64,000 bases of DNA from Alentia gelatinosa (lineage: Eukaryota > Annelida > Polychaeta > Phyllodocida > Polynoidae): positions 123,053,016 through 123,117,015 of the forward strand of contig OX465580.1 in assembly GCA_950022655.1 (NCBI GenBank). Reading direction: 5' to 3'. The notes under the pieces are model-generated. The model was not told the origin of the DNA and made no database searches. It saw only the letters and a program-made list of their open reading frames with translations. How positions within the stretch are numbered: position 1 is the stretch's first letter; each line of letters begins with the position of its first letter. The position numbers were made by a program, and so were the translations under genes. Below are positions 1 to 12,725 of this stretch, in pieces.

Positions 1-987
1 ATGTACAAGACAATGTCCATAGTATTTCTCATCCTTCTCCAGTGAAGTGTATGGGGTATTGTTATGGTTGGTTTCATCAGAAGTTCTTAGATATTGAAGC
101 GGTCTCAACAGTACTTTAAATTACATGTTCAATGTTTAACTTGAGGACAGTATGATGTATTCAATTCCTAATCACTTAGTTATGACTGTGATAAAGGGTA
201 ATTATAAAGGGCATAACACCTGTATAAAGAACCTTTATTTGTAAAAATTCTCCGCACGTATATTGAAAGGGGTCTCTGATGTTGAAATTCCTTTTTCATA
301 TTTTCTGATATTTTGCTTAATATAGTTTAACAAAATTTGATAATTTTGGAAACAAATCCTAACTCGATGTTAAGGTGCCTTACCAAGCATAAAACATCAA
401 ATTTGTGTCAATATGAAATCCAAGATGTAGCTCCCCGACACGTCGACCTGTCATTTTGAGCGTAAAAGGTGTCAGTAGTGGCATTTTTATATAAACAACA
501 TGAAGAATAGAGCCTTTTCAACAGATTCTAACCCTAGATGGCGTAACATTCTGTATGTAAAACGGAAGTACCCAACCCGCCATGAATAGGGTGCGTTTCA
601 GATTCGGCCAGTAATGCTAGCAGAATAGAATTACAGCTGGAGTGGCTACGATTGTCAAATAGGGACGCCAATCGCGTCCTCTATGGCTATTGTTATCCCA
701 TAAACCGTGCATCGAATCCTGATAGATATTTCGGCTTGTTTAAACAGAAGTGACATAATCCTCAATCATTCTACAGACATTCTACAGCTAACATTAGCCG
801 TCCCACTACAAAATGTCCGTTAGCTTGTGTCAGCTTACAGTCTTCACCCACATCTTCATCAGATCAAAAGTTGGTGATGCAGTATTTTATGCAGCATTAG
901 TATAGGGAGCGGCTCTAAGCTGCCCGCGGGCCTACCGAATTGTCCTCTAGTGTGAAGATAGCAAAGGTTTTATCAGAACCCCCGTAT

Positions 988-1093
988 AAGCCCGTTTCCA
1001 TTGGCCGATTATTCTGTACCAGTCTGTAGTCGGGAACCACTGGTAACGTTTTAGGTTAGACCAACGCCAGATTGGTGAATGGAAATGAGACCT
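988..1093. mobile_element. Short MITE with AAGCCCGTTTCCATTGG end
   Basis: The left end AAGCCCGTTTCCATTGGCC is the imperfect inverse of the right end GGTGAATGGAAATGAGACC. The same terminal motif occurs in the larger foldback at 37822-38015. It is about 106 bp, with no coding capacity. Confidence 0.5.
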
Positions 1094-2443
1094 GCAGAGA
1101 ATTCTTACCGATAAATTTGGTATAGATGATATAACAAGGCCACAGAGAATCTGGTGTACCTGGAAAATAAAATAGAAATAGTGCATATACTGCATCACTG
1201 ACAAATTGATACTGACATAGAGTCGGTGGCACCACCGACAGACTTTTAGAATAACTCTGAAAATCTCTGGCTTTTTAAAGGGAAAATGAAAATGAAGTTT
1301 ATAAGTGAGACTGTGAGGCCACGGTTGGAATGGCTGTCATGGCAGCTAAAAGTATAAACGTGTCGGCCATCACTCAAAGTCTACCTCCTAGGTATTTCTC
1401 AGTCACCCGCTAATAATTGTCAACGGACTCCGGAAAAATAACCGCAATTGAGCATCTATATTAGCACAATAAACCATGGTCTCCTGAGAGGTTTCACAGA
1501 GGTGTGGTGTGTTATGAGGTCAGAGATGAGATATGGATATATTTCCTGGAAGGTCCCCAATGGCCGCCATAACTATAAACCATAACCACAAGAGGCAATG
1601 AATCACTCTTGAAAGCGAAGACTTGACGACGCTGACGTCCCACGTGTCTCCTGACTGCTTCTTCGTCTTCTAATAGCAATCACAGTCGTTCATTAATGCA
1701 ATGGCTTCATTTGTAAGCCGGCCATGTCGTGATTGTTTGATTTTTACCCTCCTAATCAGGAGAATTTCTTCATTTTGATTTAATGCGTTTGTGGACACGG
1801 CATGGATGGATGGTGAGCTCTGAGATGTTATCTGGAATTTGTGCAGTCATGAATCCTCACCGATTCCAATACCGCTTAATGCATGCTTTTCATGCTGCGC
1901 CAGCTCGGATTTCCCCTGTAATCAAATAGAGTCACGGAGTGTTGGACACGCTTTTGGAAATCGTGACACTTAATGATACATATTCCATTCCCAGCTTGGT
2001 CAAAATGTCGTCGATTGTGACAGGACTGTTTTTTTCTGCTCTATTGAATATTTTCCCATTGGAATGCACAATTTCACTAGATGCAAGATGATTTGTAGGT
2101 TTATTTACATAGTAGACAGTGGTAAGAAAAGTTAAATGCCTAATTAACACTGCCTTGAAGTTAATCAAGTGATGTCTGTAATTAACAGTCAACTAATTGT
2201 CCCCGTTGGGGTTTTAATAGCCAAAGCTTGAATTCCCTACGAGTTGTGAGGCTCGGGTAGAATTAACTCTTTGTATTTTATCGTATCTAAAAGAATAATG
2301 GCTCCATATTGAAGGGGCAGCCACAAAACAATAACTCTGATAACTTTCATATCAAACCAAGGTAGAACAGTGTTAGTATAGCGATATGATTCATCAGTCT
2401 GCTCTACGTCATTTTTGTGAATTAAAGGAGTCTCCATAAAGAT
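1094..2443. other. Intron sequence, nothing identified
   Basis: Together with 1-987, this is AT-rich sequence with only short open frames. No motif, repeat partner or exon was recognised. Confidence 0.5.
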
Positions 2444-2963
2444 TGTGTGGTGGTCGCCGCCTGTCTAGCGGGTTGGATGACCCCAATCCGGAACGCTAGT
2501 TCCAGGCAGGATCCCACCCTACGCACTCTACGTAGGTTGGTTCGGTTTTCAGTTAGTTTGCACAGACCTAGTCACACATAACACAACAATGTCTTTTAAT
2601 AAACAGAGATGTTTATTACTCACTACTTCCCGGAAAGATCTGGAAGATCTTTCCCACAAGTACAGTACCCCAGCACGTAGTTGCCAGGTAACGCTGGAGA
2701 GGCTAATCTGAAAGACTCGCCTAACCACCAGGAAGGTTACGAGAACCCGCCTGCAAAGTGAGGGCCCAAGGGTCTGTTCCGTAGAAGAGACGCGCGAGCA
2801 TAGCCTGTCGACCTACTGTGAACGCTGAGTATATATACCCAGCGTTACGTAATCCCGGGCAATGCCGCACATGAGAGTGGCGCGGCGGAGGCACGTAAGG
2901 ATCGGCACGTCGCGCCACCTTCTGTGAAACACACAAACACTGCTGGATTCCCACCCCACTACA
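2444..2963 (-). mobile_element. Solo LTR of a retrotransposon (probable)
   Basis: Read on the minus strand, this 520-bp unit starts TGTAGTGGGG and ends CCACCACACA, i.e. TG...CA ends with short inverted repeats. It has a TATA box (GGGTATATATAC, near 2829-2839) and, about 215 bp further on, a poly(A) signal AATAAA (2612-2617) followed by GT-rich sequence. This is the U3-R-U5 order of an LTR. The inside is GC-richer than the flanks. No primer-binding site, gag-pol or second LTR adjoins, so it is read as a solo LTR. A clean target-site duplication was not seen, so the exact ends could shift by a few bases. Confidence 0.6.
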
Positions 2964-3227
2964 AATGTAAGCGTTGAAGGACTAGTGTAGTAGTTTTTAT
3001 ATCCACAATGTTCAGTTGACAAATCATATCATATCTCAAATGTACTGATTAACCACCTCCTTATATCCTAATCCATCACACACACGTATAAGGCTATGAG
3101 ACAACTCACTCTAGAAAGAATTTAAAAAGAGCAGTGCTACAGGTAATACGCTCAGACAATGAGTAGCAGAAACGACAAGGACAGAAATACCAATTTTCCA
3201 ACGTGTAACTTTTGCGTCTTTTGTTAT

Positions 3228-3494
3228 CAGGAATGCCAGTTTTCCATCTTTCCGTGGAAATCAACTTTTCCTTTTTTATCAGTATATAATTCATTTTTCT
3301 TGTGTAAAACAAAGATTTATTAATTGATTCTCCTTCACTCCTATGATACAGTGTTTGAACCTCCCATCAAACCCTCAGTCTCGCACCGTCGCTGACACTG
3401 ACACGTGTTCCACGTTTTTCTGGTCTCTCTCTGGCAACAAATTCCACGTAAAAAATATTTCCACTTTTTTGTCTCGCTCCAAATGACAACCCTG
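3228..3494. mobile_element. MITE, AGGGATGTCAGTT family, copy 1
   Basis: It starts CAGGAATGCCAGTTTTCC and ends AAATGACAACCCTG, degraded forms of the family ends (AGGGATGTCAGTT / AACTGACATCCCT). Inside are the family landmarks CTTTCCGTGGAAATC, TTCTTGTGTAAAACAAA and the near-terminal AAAATATTTCC. It is about 267 bp and non-coding. Confidence 0.65.
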
Positions 3495-4623
3495 TGTTAT
3501 ATTGACATCATGGAAAGCATCATTGTATGTATCATAACTAAGAATTAGGACGATTGTTGAACAATTGTATTGCATGTAAGAGCGATAGGTAACTATCGAA
3601 CGCAATATAGACTTATAAAATATCTCCCAAAACTTGGCAATGGGTTCTTCTAGGCAGTACCATGGGAACTTTAAGCTGTCTGCATCAGTAATCACCTCAT
3701 CAACTACCGATCCTAATCTGAAAGTTAATAATTTGGCAAGAATGACATATAATCTTCCAGAATCCTCCCCAATGACCCATTGTCATCTTATGAATATTCT
3801 GTGTAGGAGAATTTACAATGATCGAAAGGATATAAGTATCCCGTGGCATATTGCGGGTCACTATGTAAAGCCCCTTACCTCATACAGTATGATGGGGATA
3901 ACCGGAAGAATCCTGTGGCACATATAAATTGTAAATCTCGTGAATTAGGGCTTAGGAAGAAAGAACACGGTATGCATGGTCCAGAGAAAGGATGCATACA
4001 CATGAACACCCTACTTAGATTGATACAATTGTCATTGATTCACTCTGGCAGCAGCAATCAGAAAGACTGACTGAAAAAGTTATCCAATACTGTATTCTAT
4101 AATTTATAGGGCACAGAGTGATTTCTATTTCCACCATCGTCCGCCAGGAAATTGTAAGATTGCGCCAATGTAGCCGGGGGACAGACAATAATATCTACAG
4201 TTACAATCTATAGATAATCGAGAGATGAGGCTAAATCCCCTCAATGGCAAGTAAAAAATCATATTTTTGATAATATCTATTGATAACTTGACCCGCCACC
4301 TGCTGTTTTGTTTGGCATTGGGGGCCAAGATGGCCGACTCAATAACACAACATGTATGTGTCCTATACCTACCGTTTACTGATATTCACTGCGAGGGCCA
4401 TCAAATTATTTGGCTTTAACTGAAGCTCATATGGTATAAATAAAGAGATAAGAAAACTTATAAAATTTTCAAACAAATCTAAAAGTTACGTATACGTTGC
4501 CATGCAGAATATATATGCTCAGAATGCTATAGTCCACATTGATATGAGTATATATACCCTTGATAGTGTACTTACAACTTCTAAATTACCTCTGTTTACA
4601 GTATTACAACTCCACTCTGTGTA
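3495..4623. other. Intron sequence, nothing identified
   Basis: A 97-codon open frame at 3634-3927 shows no recognisable domain and is treated as chance. No repeat partner was seen elsewhere in the window. Confidence 0.45.
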
Positions 4624-4763
4624 CAGTAGAACCCCACTTAATGGACATGCCGTGTAAGATCGCACCTCGTGTTAGGGGACACCGGAACCGTTCGCTCTAT
4701 CAGATGTTCAATTTCACATCGTGTAAAGGGTCACTCTTGCTTGAAAAGAATGGGGTTTAACTG
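4624..4763. mobile_element. Tigger/pogo-like MITE, 140 bp, TA target site
   Basis: The left end CAGTAGAACCCCACTT and right end (inverted) CAGTTAAACCCCATTC match at most positions, and each is flanked by TA (4622-4623 and 4764-4765). CAGT...ACTG ends with a TA duplication are typical of pogo/Tigger-type Tc1-mariner elements. It is non-coding. Confidence 0.65.
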
Positions 4764-6764
4764 TATACTCCACTTACTCACGGGCATGTCAATTTGCATT
4801 ATACCATACAATCTACTCCTTAGGAAAGTTCCCAATAGTCTATAATTATTTCCTCATGAACTATCCAAGTCTGATTAAGCACACGTAATTCCCGAGTAGC
4901 TTTTCGTACTAGTATACCCCTCTACAAACAAAATATGAAAATGCGAGAGGACCGGTTGATTAATTATTTCACTAGGACCAGACTTTCCCCCATGACCTTC
5001 CAAATACTCAAATCTCCCTTGGAAATAATGACTGTGATTCTGTGCTAAATGTTATAATCGTGGCAGTAAACTGCCATTATACACCCCACGTCTCGGCAAG
5101 GCCTAGGCCTGGATGGCAGATAACCACTATGTCGTTGGTGCTATTAGGGGACATTTCTCAAGTGGTTGCTCCGTCTCCATTATTACGGTATTAAAATGGT
5201 AGATATAATATACCACATGTTGTTAGGTCTCACATATAATGGATGTAAAAGTGGGCACTTATTGTTACTAGAGTGTACTAGTACTGTACTACAGTACTGT
5301 AATTACAGTGGATGTTATATCAAAATCTTCACGTGGTTGATGTGCGACAACACACGTATAATTCAAGACGTAAGAGTGAAGCTAGAGAAAGGGTTCAATT
5401 GTGATATTCCCCCGAAATTCCTTGCTCCTTCAATAACACCACCTAGCATGCAGAATATATATCAGCAGAGACTCTGATATAAGTTACCTAGGCTCACTCA
5501 GTCGAACTTAACATATAATCGTGGATGGATATGTGAGTAGTTTTGTGAGATATAATCATTTACGAGTATCATTACGATACCAGAACTGTACTAGGATCTC
5601 TAGCACTGGGGGCGGCCAGCGAACAATCAGAATGTTAACTGAGCCTTCCCAGATTGACGACACCGTGTGAGCCGACAGCAATTCGTACAAAAGACATTCA
5701 GAAACGTATTCAGTGTATTTCCCCCTGGGTTCATTTTAACATTCAACCCACTTGCAGGCCTCAGGCGAACGAAAGGGCAGGATACGACAATCCTTTATGG
5801 TGGAAGTTTAATGGATTTGTATACTGTCCCACTGAAATTTGGAGTTAAAATGGCCTTTAAATGTTTTTGATTTGTCTGGCAGAATCTACCAAGGACTCGA
5901 TGCAGTAAAACTCCACTAGTTCAATCAATGGAAGAGACAATATTGAATATGGACGCATAATGTCGTTAGGGAACAGACAGCACAGCTGTATCACTCACCA
6001 CATCCATTGGTTTATACCTTTAGCACTGGTACCACCTAGTCTAGAGACAAGTTGTCCTTTAAATATAACGACTTTGAATTTAGAGAGCTTGTACCAAACA
6101 CATCCCGACATAACATGTTTTTATAATGACAAAAAAAATCTGAGTAACATATTTCCGCTCGAAGTATTACCAAAAAAACCTCAAAGAAGCCATAAAATTG
6201 CAGAACAGTTGGGAATATGGCGGTGCTTTTTATTTCCAATTCCGTCACTGCTTTTGAGCAGGAAACGTGAACTGACAGCTGACCTAATCTGGTCGGATGT
6301 TTCCTCATGTTGGGAAAAAGAGGAAGTGAGGCGGAAATGCCGAAGCTTAAGTCGCCGGTGTGCGGTTTTATTTATATGAGGAATCCTTATTTGAATGCAA
6401 TGTATTTATCTTGGAGTCATTGCGCCTCGTCACTGCGTTCACCATTCCTGTCCCCCTGCAAAGGGGTTCTTTTAGTAAAGAAGCTATATCTAATATATAA
6501 CTTTATTATCCATCGTATACAAAGACCCCATTGGAAATGTGTGGGGACTCTGTAAACCACGCCCAATTATATACAACCTGCCAGATATCATAACTGGTAT
6601 ACGGATTAAAATCTCAAATCTGTAGTATATATGGCCTCAAAGTCATGGTATACGGGAAAACAGTCCCTTAATGTTATAGAGCAAAAAGGATGTCCCTATT
6701 GATATTTCCTTTAATATGGCAATTACTGGGTTTAATTTATTCGACAAGATGGATAATACATATA
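4764..6764. other. Intron sequence, nothing identified
   Basis: There is a short palindrome near 5279-5300 (AGTACTGTA...TACAGTACT type). The longest open frame (5960-6379, 139 codons) has no recognisable domain, carries runs such as AAAAAAACC and shows no splice-site logic, so it is not called a gene. Confidence 0.45.
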
Positions 6765-6905
6765 ACAAACAATGGTTATGTGAACAGGCGGCTCTGTAAA
6801 CCACTCGAGGTTGACGTCGTAATACACTCACTAGTGCTCGTTTATTACTACGCGTCAACTCACTCGTGGTTTACAACCGCCTATCCACAAAACCATTGTT
6901 TATCG
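6765..6905. mobile_element. Foldback element with GCGTAGTAAT core
   Basis: This is a 140-bp imperfect palindrome. The left arm (AAACAATGGTTATGTG..., AGGCGG, TGTAAACCAC, GTTGACGTCGTAATA) is the inverse of the right arm (TATTACTACGCGTCAAC, GTGGTTTACA, CCGCCT, AAACCATTGTTT). The inner stem GTTGACGCGTAGTAAT is shared with the foldback subfamily D elsewhere in the window. Confidence 0.75.
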
Positions 6906-6941
6906 TCTAAGTGAAGGGTGGTGTCTATGAATTAACCTGTG

Positions 6942-7009
6942 ATAGAATTTAAAGTCCACAGAAAAGCAGTTACTTATAGAATTTAAAGTGCACAGTAAAG
7001 CAGTTACTT
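6942..7009. repeat. 34-bp tandem duplication
   Basis: Two units starting ATAGAATTTAAAGT and ending AAGCAGTTACTT lie head to tail and differ at two positions. Confidence 0.85.
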
Positions 7010-7520
7010 ATTTCTAGCACACTGAACAACAACATACACTGTCGTCCATGGACGTTCTTCCCAGCGATGGCATAGAAAGCAAAGACAAGACACACATTCA
7101 TACCACAAAACATACATACAGAAAAAGCATCTAGGTAGTTGAGGATACCAGGTATCTGATGACAACCAGTATTCCATTGAGTAAAATTAAGTAATCCTTT
7201 ACAGACTTCAAGTGTAAATTATGAAGTCCAAAGTATTCAATATGATTCTGAAGTTGTGAAGTAAATACAAAGTTGCAGCAATAAACGATTGAAGTTATAA
7301 CATATATCATTGAATCCAAGTTTTGATGACTCTTGTAGATGCAGTAAGGTATTATAACCCTTCGGTTGTAATTGGAATAATAAAAACATAAACAAGTATT
7401 GATATCCTGGGCCGTCACAATAGTGTTCCATATCCTTAGATTGGACCTTTGCTTGATTCACGAGGCCGATTCGTCAATGTCGGTTCTCTGTGACAGAGTG
7501 CCGCTTTCTACTGGGAAATA
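7010..7520. other. Intron sequence, nothing identified
   Basis: This is AT-rich sequence with short frames only. Confidence 0.45.
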
Positions 7521-7817
7521 TTAAAGAAGAAACCAACAAGTTTTGGTCAAAGTCATCATTCTCCACAAGTTTGATGTAAAGTGATATGAACGAGGCAACT
7601 GCCGAGTGAATATCATGTAGCGTTCAAACGAGTTGGAGAACAACAACGTTGACCAAAACAAGTTGCTTTCTGTATTTATCTCACACTTGTATACACTAAG
7701 AGAATGGACAATGCACAGGATATAGACCATTGAGAACGGACTGCAATACTTGCAGGGGCCTGGGGAACGAGTTCCCAATGTTAAGCCTATGGGACAAAAC
7801 ACCAAAGGTGCGATAAA
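7521..7817 (-). mobile_element. Foldback element, subfamily A, copy 1
   Basis: The order is TTAAAGAAGAAACC, a hairpin arm with CAACAAGTTTTGGTCAAAG, the loop region GCCGAGTGAATATCATGTAG, and the return arm CAAACGAGTTGGAGAAC...TTGACCAAAACAAGTTG. The linker follows, bounded by TTATCTCAC and GGTGCGATAA and containing the landmark TTCCCAATGTTAAGCCTATG. Five further copies are in the window. It is non-coding; open frames in it are shared by all copies only because the DNA is. Confidence 0.85.
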
Positions 7818-9939
7818 ATTCCAGACGACGTCTCTTCATCGCTGACTAATACTGTCCACAAGACGCGCATACAGAACCATTCCTATTTCATTCTTGCCCT
7901 TCCTGGAAAGTGCGCCGAAGTTCAATAAGCCAAGTGAAAACATGTCTGCCATGAAAATGTGGTTAAACATAACCCAGTCAGTTCTCCAGCTGGTCCATGG
8001 TATATGTGTCAGTCCTTGTTATGTTGTTAAAGGGACGGTGGAGTAGAAACTTCCTATTAGATGTATGGAGAATATAAATATCATAAAGCCGGGTGTACTT
8101 GAGCCAAAATATAGTACACAGGAGTGACTGTGTTATGCTGCATGCTTTGCAATTAATAATGAATTTTGGAATTAGGAAATTGGAATTCATTCGTCATATC
8201 CAACTGGCCTTGCGTTTTTTGGGGTTTTTTTTAATAGAGCACAGCATTTATTTTCCAGTATACAGCATACAGTACATTGCATTATTTCCTTGTTGTCTTG
8301 TTCTCATATCTATCTGACTGTACACTTGTAGCAGTCTCTTACACACATCTTTCGTCTTGCTCCTTTTTTTGATATTTTAACTTTATAATTACATGGTTAC
8401 CTGGTATACCTCTACACCTTACTGGACTACAACCTTCAGGTCTTCCTATTCTAGATTGCCACCATTTTTCCAATCTACTACACTGCTGATTCTCCATATA
8501 TTTATCAGTCATTCAATATTTGATTTTCAGGAATATTCTATCTGTTCTCGTTAGTCTCCTTCTCCTTGGGTGACATCGTCTGTTTTCCTCTTCTTCATGC
8601 TTTTCCACCTCCTGCTCTCTTCAATATAGGCATATTATTCCATAGATTATCTTAATTCTTGTCAGTCCCTTCCCCTGGCTCTTAGATACTATGTCACACA
8701 ATCAAGTAGTCCAACCACCCGTCTTATTTCTGGAGGTAACATATATACAAAGAATTATTCATAACAATTACCATACTAACTGAGCGCTTTCCCAAACCAC
8801 TACCTTCATAAGCACAACCCTTACACCAAGAAAAAACAACAATAGACAAACAGCACCAATAATATGGCCTTGCGTTTTTGGTACTTTGTACTTATAAAAA
8901 AGAGGGATTTATTGACACATGTGGTGATGTTGGGTATCAGGTATTTTCCCTACAAACGCAGCGCCTATAACAGTGAGACCGGCGAACAAATGGGCTGTCA
9001 CGACTGTCTCTGATCCCCGCCCTCTCTGCGGAAGGGGGATATCCCGAATGAGTTGGTTCACGGATTTATTAATGATAGTTCGCGGGGTAACCCCCCGGTA
9101 TAACCATACAAACGAGACATGTCTGTGCCGTGATTATCTAAACATTTCTCATTGACTAGAGCAGGGCCCCAGGGTATGAGCACAACAATGATAAAGTTCA
9201 ATTCCCTGGTGTCAATTCGCTTACACACAGAAGCGCTCTCTCTCCGTGCCTCCTCCCGATGGACTCATTTTCCTCTTTGAGGACTGACCCCTAGTTCATC
9301 CCGAACCCCAATTGTAACCCCTATAAAAGAGTTCGACATGGTAGTACGTGTATTCACCTCTTGCACATAAGCGTGGCGCGGCGATCGCCATGATAACGGG
9401 TTTCGCTGGTTCTATGTACTTGATAAAGTACCGGCCGCGCGCCAGCGAAATTTCAGAACTTCAGAACGAGGCGAGTGCTGTCAGAGTGAAGCCAACACTG
9501 CAGCAAGCGCCTAATACCACTATGATAATGAAAATATAAGTTGTTTTTCTGTCATGAATAACCGGTCGAATTTTACAATTAAAACATTCTTAGAAAGCTG
9601 AGGCTTTGGTCTATCTGTTGGTATATATATGATATACCTGTGTTGTGTCTTTGATTTCCTGTAATAGATAGATTGAACTGCCCGATGGAGGCGCCACTGA
9701 TAGATTGTCTCTCGTTTTAATCGAAAATACACTTCATAAAAGTAGACTGATAATTGTCTAGACTATTTTCTTTCACGATTACTGCCAACAAAGTATCGGT
9801 CCAGATCTAGCCATGTTTTATTTTGATAATTGTCTAGAATACAATGGCGCTTTTAGATATCAGGGTTTATCTCACGCCTAGTGCAAGGTTAGCCTAGGAA
9901 TAACATTAAAGAATTATACGCAACGATAACCCACATAAA
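7818..9939. other. Intron sequence; slightly GC-richer part at 8960-9520
   Basis: The part from 8290 to 8720 is pyrimidine-rich on the + strand. The part from 8960 to 9520 is GC-richer, with several CpGs (CGGCGATCGCC, CCGGCCGCGCGCC), but no exon or RNA could be supported. GGCCTTGCGTTTTT occurs twice (about 8205 and 8865). Confidence 0.4.
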
Positions 9940-10280
9940 TTGTCATGGTCGTGGCAGAGTGATGTGAGATGACATCACAATCCACTGGCCAATCAACAGC
10001 CAGGCTTTCAGGGGGTGGACAAGATATCAACATGGAGATTTATACGTTCCTAACTCAATTTCCGAAGCAATTAAAATCATTTTGATATAGTGATGGTATT
10101 CTAAGGTTATTGAAAGGGGAAAGATAAATCCAGAAACGCACTCGAATCGTGATATAAACAATATTCCACGAGTTTGGATGCGCTGCAATCGCCATCGAGG
10201 CGAGGCCGGGTGACCATTACGGTCCATTCGAACGAGTGGAGTACTGTCTATTTGTACGATTTTCGATCCATTTCTATATT
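9940..10280. mobile_element. Foldback element, subfamily C, copy 1
   Basis: The linker (9940-10120) contains GTGATGTGAGATGACATCA and a GGGGAAAGATAAATCCAG end. The hairpin (about 10130-10275) has arms ATTCCACGAGTTTGGATG and CATTCGAACGAGTGGAGTA around GAGGCGAGGCCGGGTGA. The same parts recur at 56095-56453 and 56522-56858. Confidence 0.75.
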
Positions 10281-11149
10281 AATACGGCCCGCCTTGATGT
10301 CGTTCAAGATTCATTTATTGATAGGACAAAAAGACCAAATGATAAGCTATGTATGTGCGGTTTCACCTACTTACGTAATGAGAGCCTCCCGCACGGAATA
10401 CACCCTATACGGTTTATGTCATGCCTAGACTTTCACCAAAGGGTGAACTGCCTTTGTGTGGGACCATTGAGATATATCACCGTATAATGTGGCTTGGGAC
10501 TCTTACTGATATGTTTTGGAGAAGCAAGCAATTACAGAATAAAAGGTTACAATATACGGCCCGCATGTCTGTTCATATTGACTGAGACGTGTTTGTAGTA
10601 TGTCTGTGTCTGGTTCCGTACATTGCCAAACACTCCTTGCACCTCCCACAGCGCTCCCACCACTATCACAAGCACGTCTCTCAATAATTCACTCATGCAT
10701 GAAACACACTGATCCACGGTTGAACGGACCACCGCAGTTGCTTTCTTTTCATTGTGCATCTACAGCTGATTATCATACAGGATTTCAATTTTCCAAGATT
10801 AGATTGTCCTCGCTTAAAAGCCTGCAGTGTGCGAGTCCAATCGACATTTCGAAGGGAGGCCTTTTGTTATTCATGTAGGCTTTCAACATTAATTATTTGT
10901 ATGTTTGCCCATCTGCCTACCTCGCCGCTTTCCCATCAGATTAGCATGACTCAACGTCCTCTGATTGAGTACAAACCCTTTTAGAATAACCTTTTTGGTA
11001 CATCACTGGTGCCATCAAGAAGGACTGCCCAGAAGCAATGCAATGCAGCAGTTAATGTACTAACCTTAATAGCAGTATGAATAGTAGCCTACATAACTCT
11101 TACTAGGTCCCTTTTGACACTTTATGTGTAAAATCGTAAAACTGGATGA
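10281..11149. other. Intron sequence, nothing identified
   Basis: Short overlapping frames on both strands, none with a recognisable motif. Confidence 0.4.
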
Positions 11150-11516
11150 GTTTTAATCTGGGCTCCCGTATGCGACGACTGGAGTTTTGGCTCCGGATAT
11201 CACTACGCCAAACTCCAGGAGTCGCATACGGGAGCCCAGATTAAAACGAATAAGGTTTTGATTTTATCCTACCCCCTGTGAACGATATTTTTATGTGAGG
11301 ATGATAACAAAAAACATGATAAAAACTTTCTGAAGTCCTCCATATAGCTCTCCTTGCTGCTCTGAAGGCGCTTGGAACTACTTTCAGCTGCTGATCTCTG
11401 ATTGGTCCATTTTTTGTACGCCCCTAGGAGCGATTTTTTATCCGTATGCGACATACGGGCGCATACGAAAAGTCAATGTTAAGCCTATGGGATTTTATAT
11501 TAGGGGTAGGATAAAT
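11150..11516 (+). mobile_element. Foldback element, subfamily E, copy 1
   Basis: A 98-bp hairpin (11150-11247) has arms of about 42 bp that begin GTTTTAATCTGGGCTCCCGT and contain GTATGCGAC. Next comes a linker bounded by TTATCCTACCCC (about 11265) and GGGGTAGGATAA (ending about 11514), with the landmark CAATGTTAAGCCTATGG. The paired ends differ from subfamilies A-C (TTATCTCACCCC/GGGGTGAGATAA) in a coordinated way. Confidence 0.85.
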
Positions 11517-11714
11517 GTCCTTATCAGGGAAAGATAGAGACATAGACTTACAGCAGTAGACGATATGGAATTTACTGGTGTAAGAAAATATTACCACATC
11601 ATTGATGAATGTCCACATGACTATGACTGACGTAATGATTAACTGAATATGGCGATTATTTTTCTTCTGAAATATCATGTTAGTCAAAGACGGTAGATCA
11701 GGCTCATATAATTT

Positions 11715-11845
11715 CTCTCGTTATACACAATATTAACTGGTTTCAGATACAAGAGGCAGTAATGTCCGAGGACTAGGCGCGTAGTAATATCCGAGCGAAT
11801 GCGAGGATATTACGTAGTCTAGTCCGTGGAGATAACATCGGCTTT
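11715..11845. mobile_element. Foldback element, subfamily D, copy 1 (core)
   Basis: It starts TACACAATATTAACTGGTTT and has the core GCGTAGTAATATCCGAGCG followed by AATGCGAGGATATTACGTAG, which folds back on itself. The outer arms GTCCGAGGACTAG and CTAGTCCGTGGA pair. Only the hairpin part is present. Confidence 0.75.
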
Positions 11846-12725
11846 TTTTTAATCCAGATTATACTGTATTTATCATCCAGCATAACAAATTAATTTTTTC
11901 AATGAAAAAAAAACCACGAAATGACCGCTGATCTTCTCACGAACTATAGAGGAAATGTACCGAATATGCAAAGCCAAACAAAAGAAATAACTCCACAGAG
12001 TACTCAGCACATCCAACACACTGCCACTCATAGCGTTTCTCTAGGTCTTTTTTCCGAATCGATTCTGGATCTTTTATTTCTGAGGAAGGCATGATTATCT
12101 ACATAAATAAATGATAAACCTTTAGTGAATATTGTAGGAGACCTATGTGCCATGGGAAATCACCTTTCAGTGGTTTGCAACAACTCCCAGAGCGTGATGC
12201 AAGAATCAAATTGGACTGCATTTCATAACAGACTGAGGACAAGTGCAATTTGCTGAGAAAGATACCCAATTATCGTACATATATTTGTAGTTCATTTCCA
12301 TACCAGTTGTAATTTTGTATTTGAACACCAAAAATGCTTAGTGACAGTAATCAACCGAACACAAGACAGGAGTTCAGACATTAGCTTTTTACCAGTAGCT
12401 CTTTTATTTACCCTTAGATTCCTGTGTGATATATATGTGACTATCCCTCGAGGCCACAAGTCTGCTGTCCATCGTTGTGTTTGTCCTGTTACAATTTTGT
12501 TTCCATTATATTTTCTTATTTATACAGACCAGTCTGAGATAATATTGTTATTTCATGATTATTTTCATATGTCTTATGGGTATAATTGATACATGTGTTC
12601 GCCCTGTAAGATTCCTGTTAGTAAAGGGTGGAGGGATTACTCAGCACAAAGAGAAGTCACTTCAATACATTAATCTATTGTAACTTCTCCACTGATGTCG
12701 AGAACGATAGAACTGACGTTCGATA
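11846..12725. other. Intron sequence, nothing identified
   Basis: AT-rich with a few T and A homopolymers; no exon or repeat partner seen. Confidence 0.45.

Noticed and set aside
5960..6379. 139-codon open frame on the + strand
   Set aside because: No recognisable domain, no splice or start context, A/T homopolymer runs within; the opposite strand is also open.
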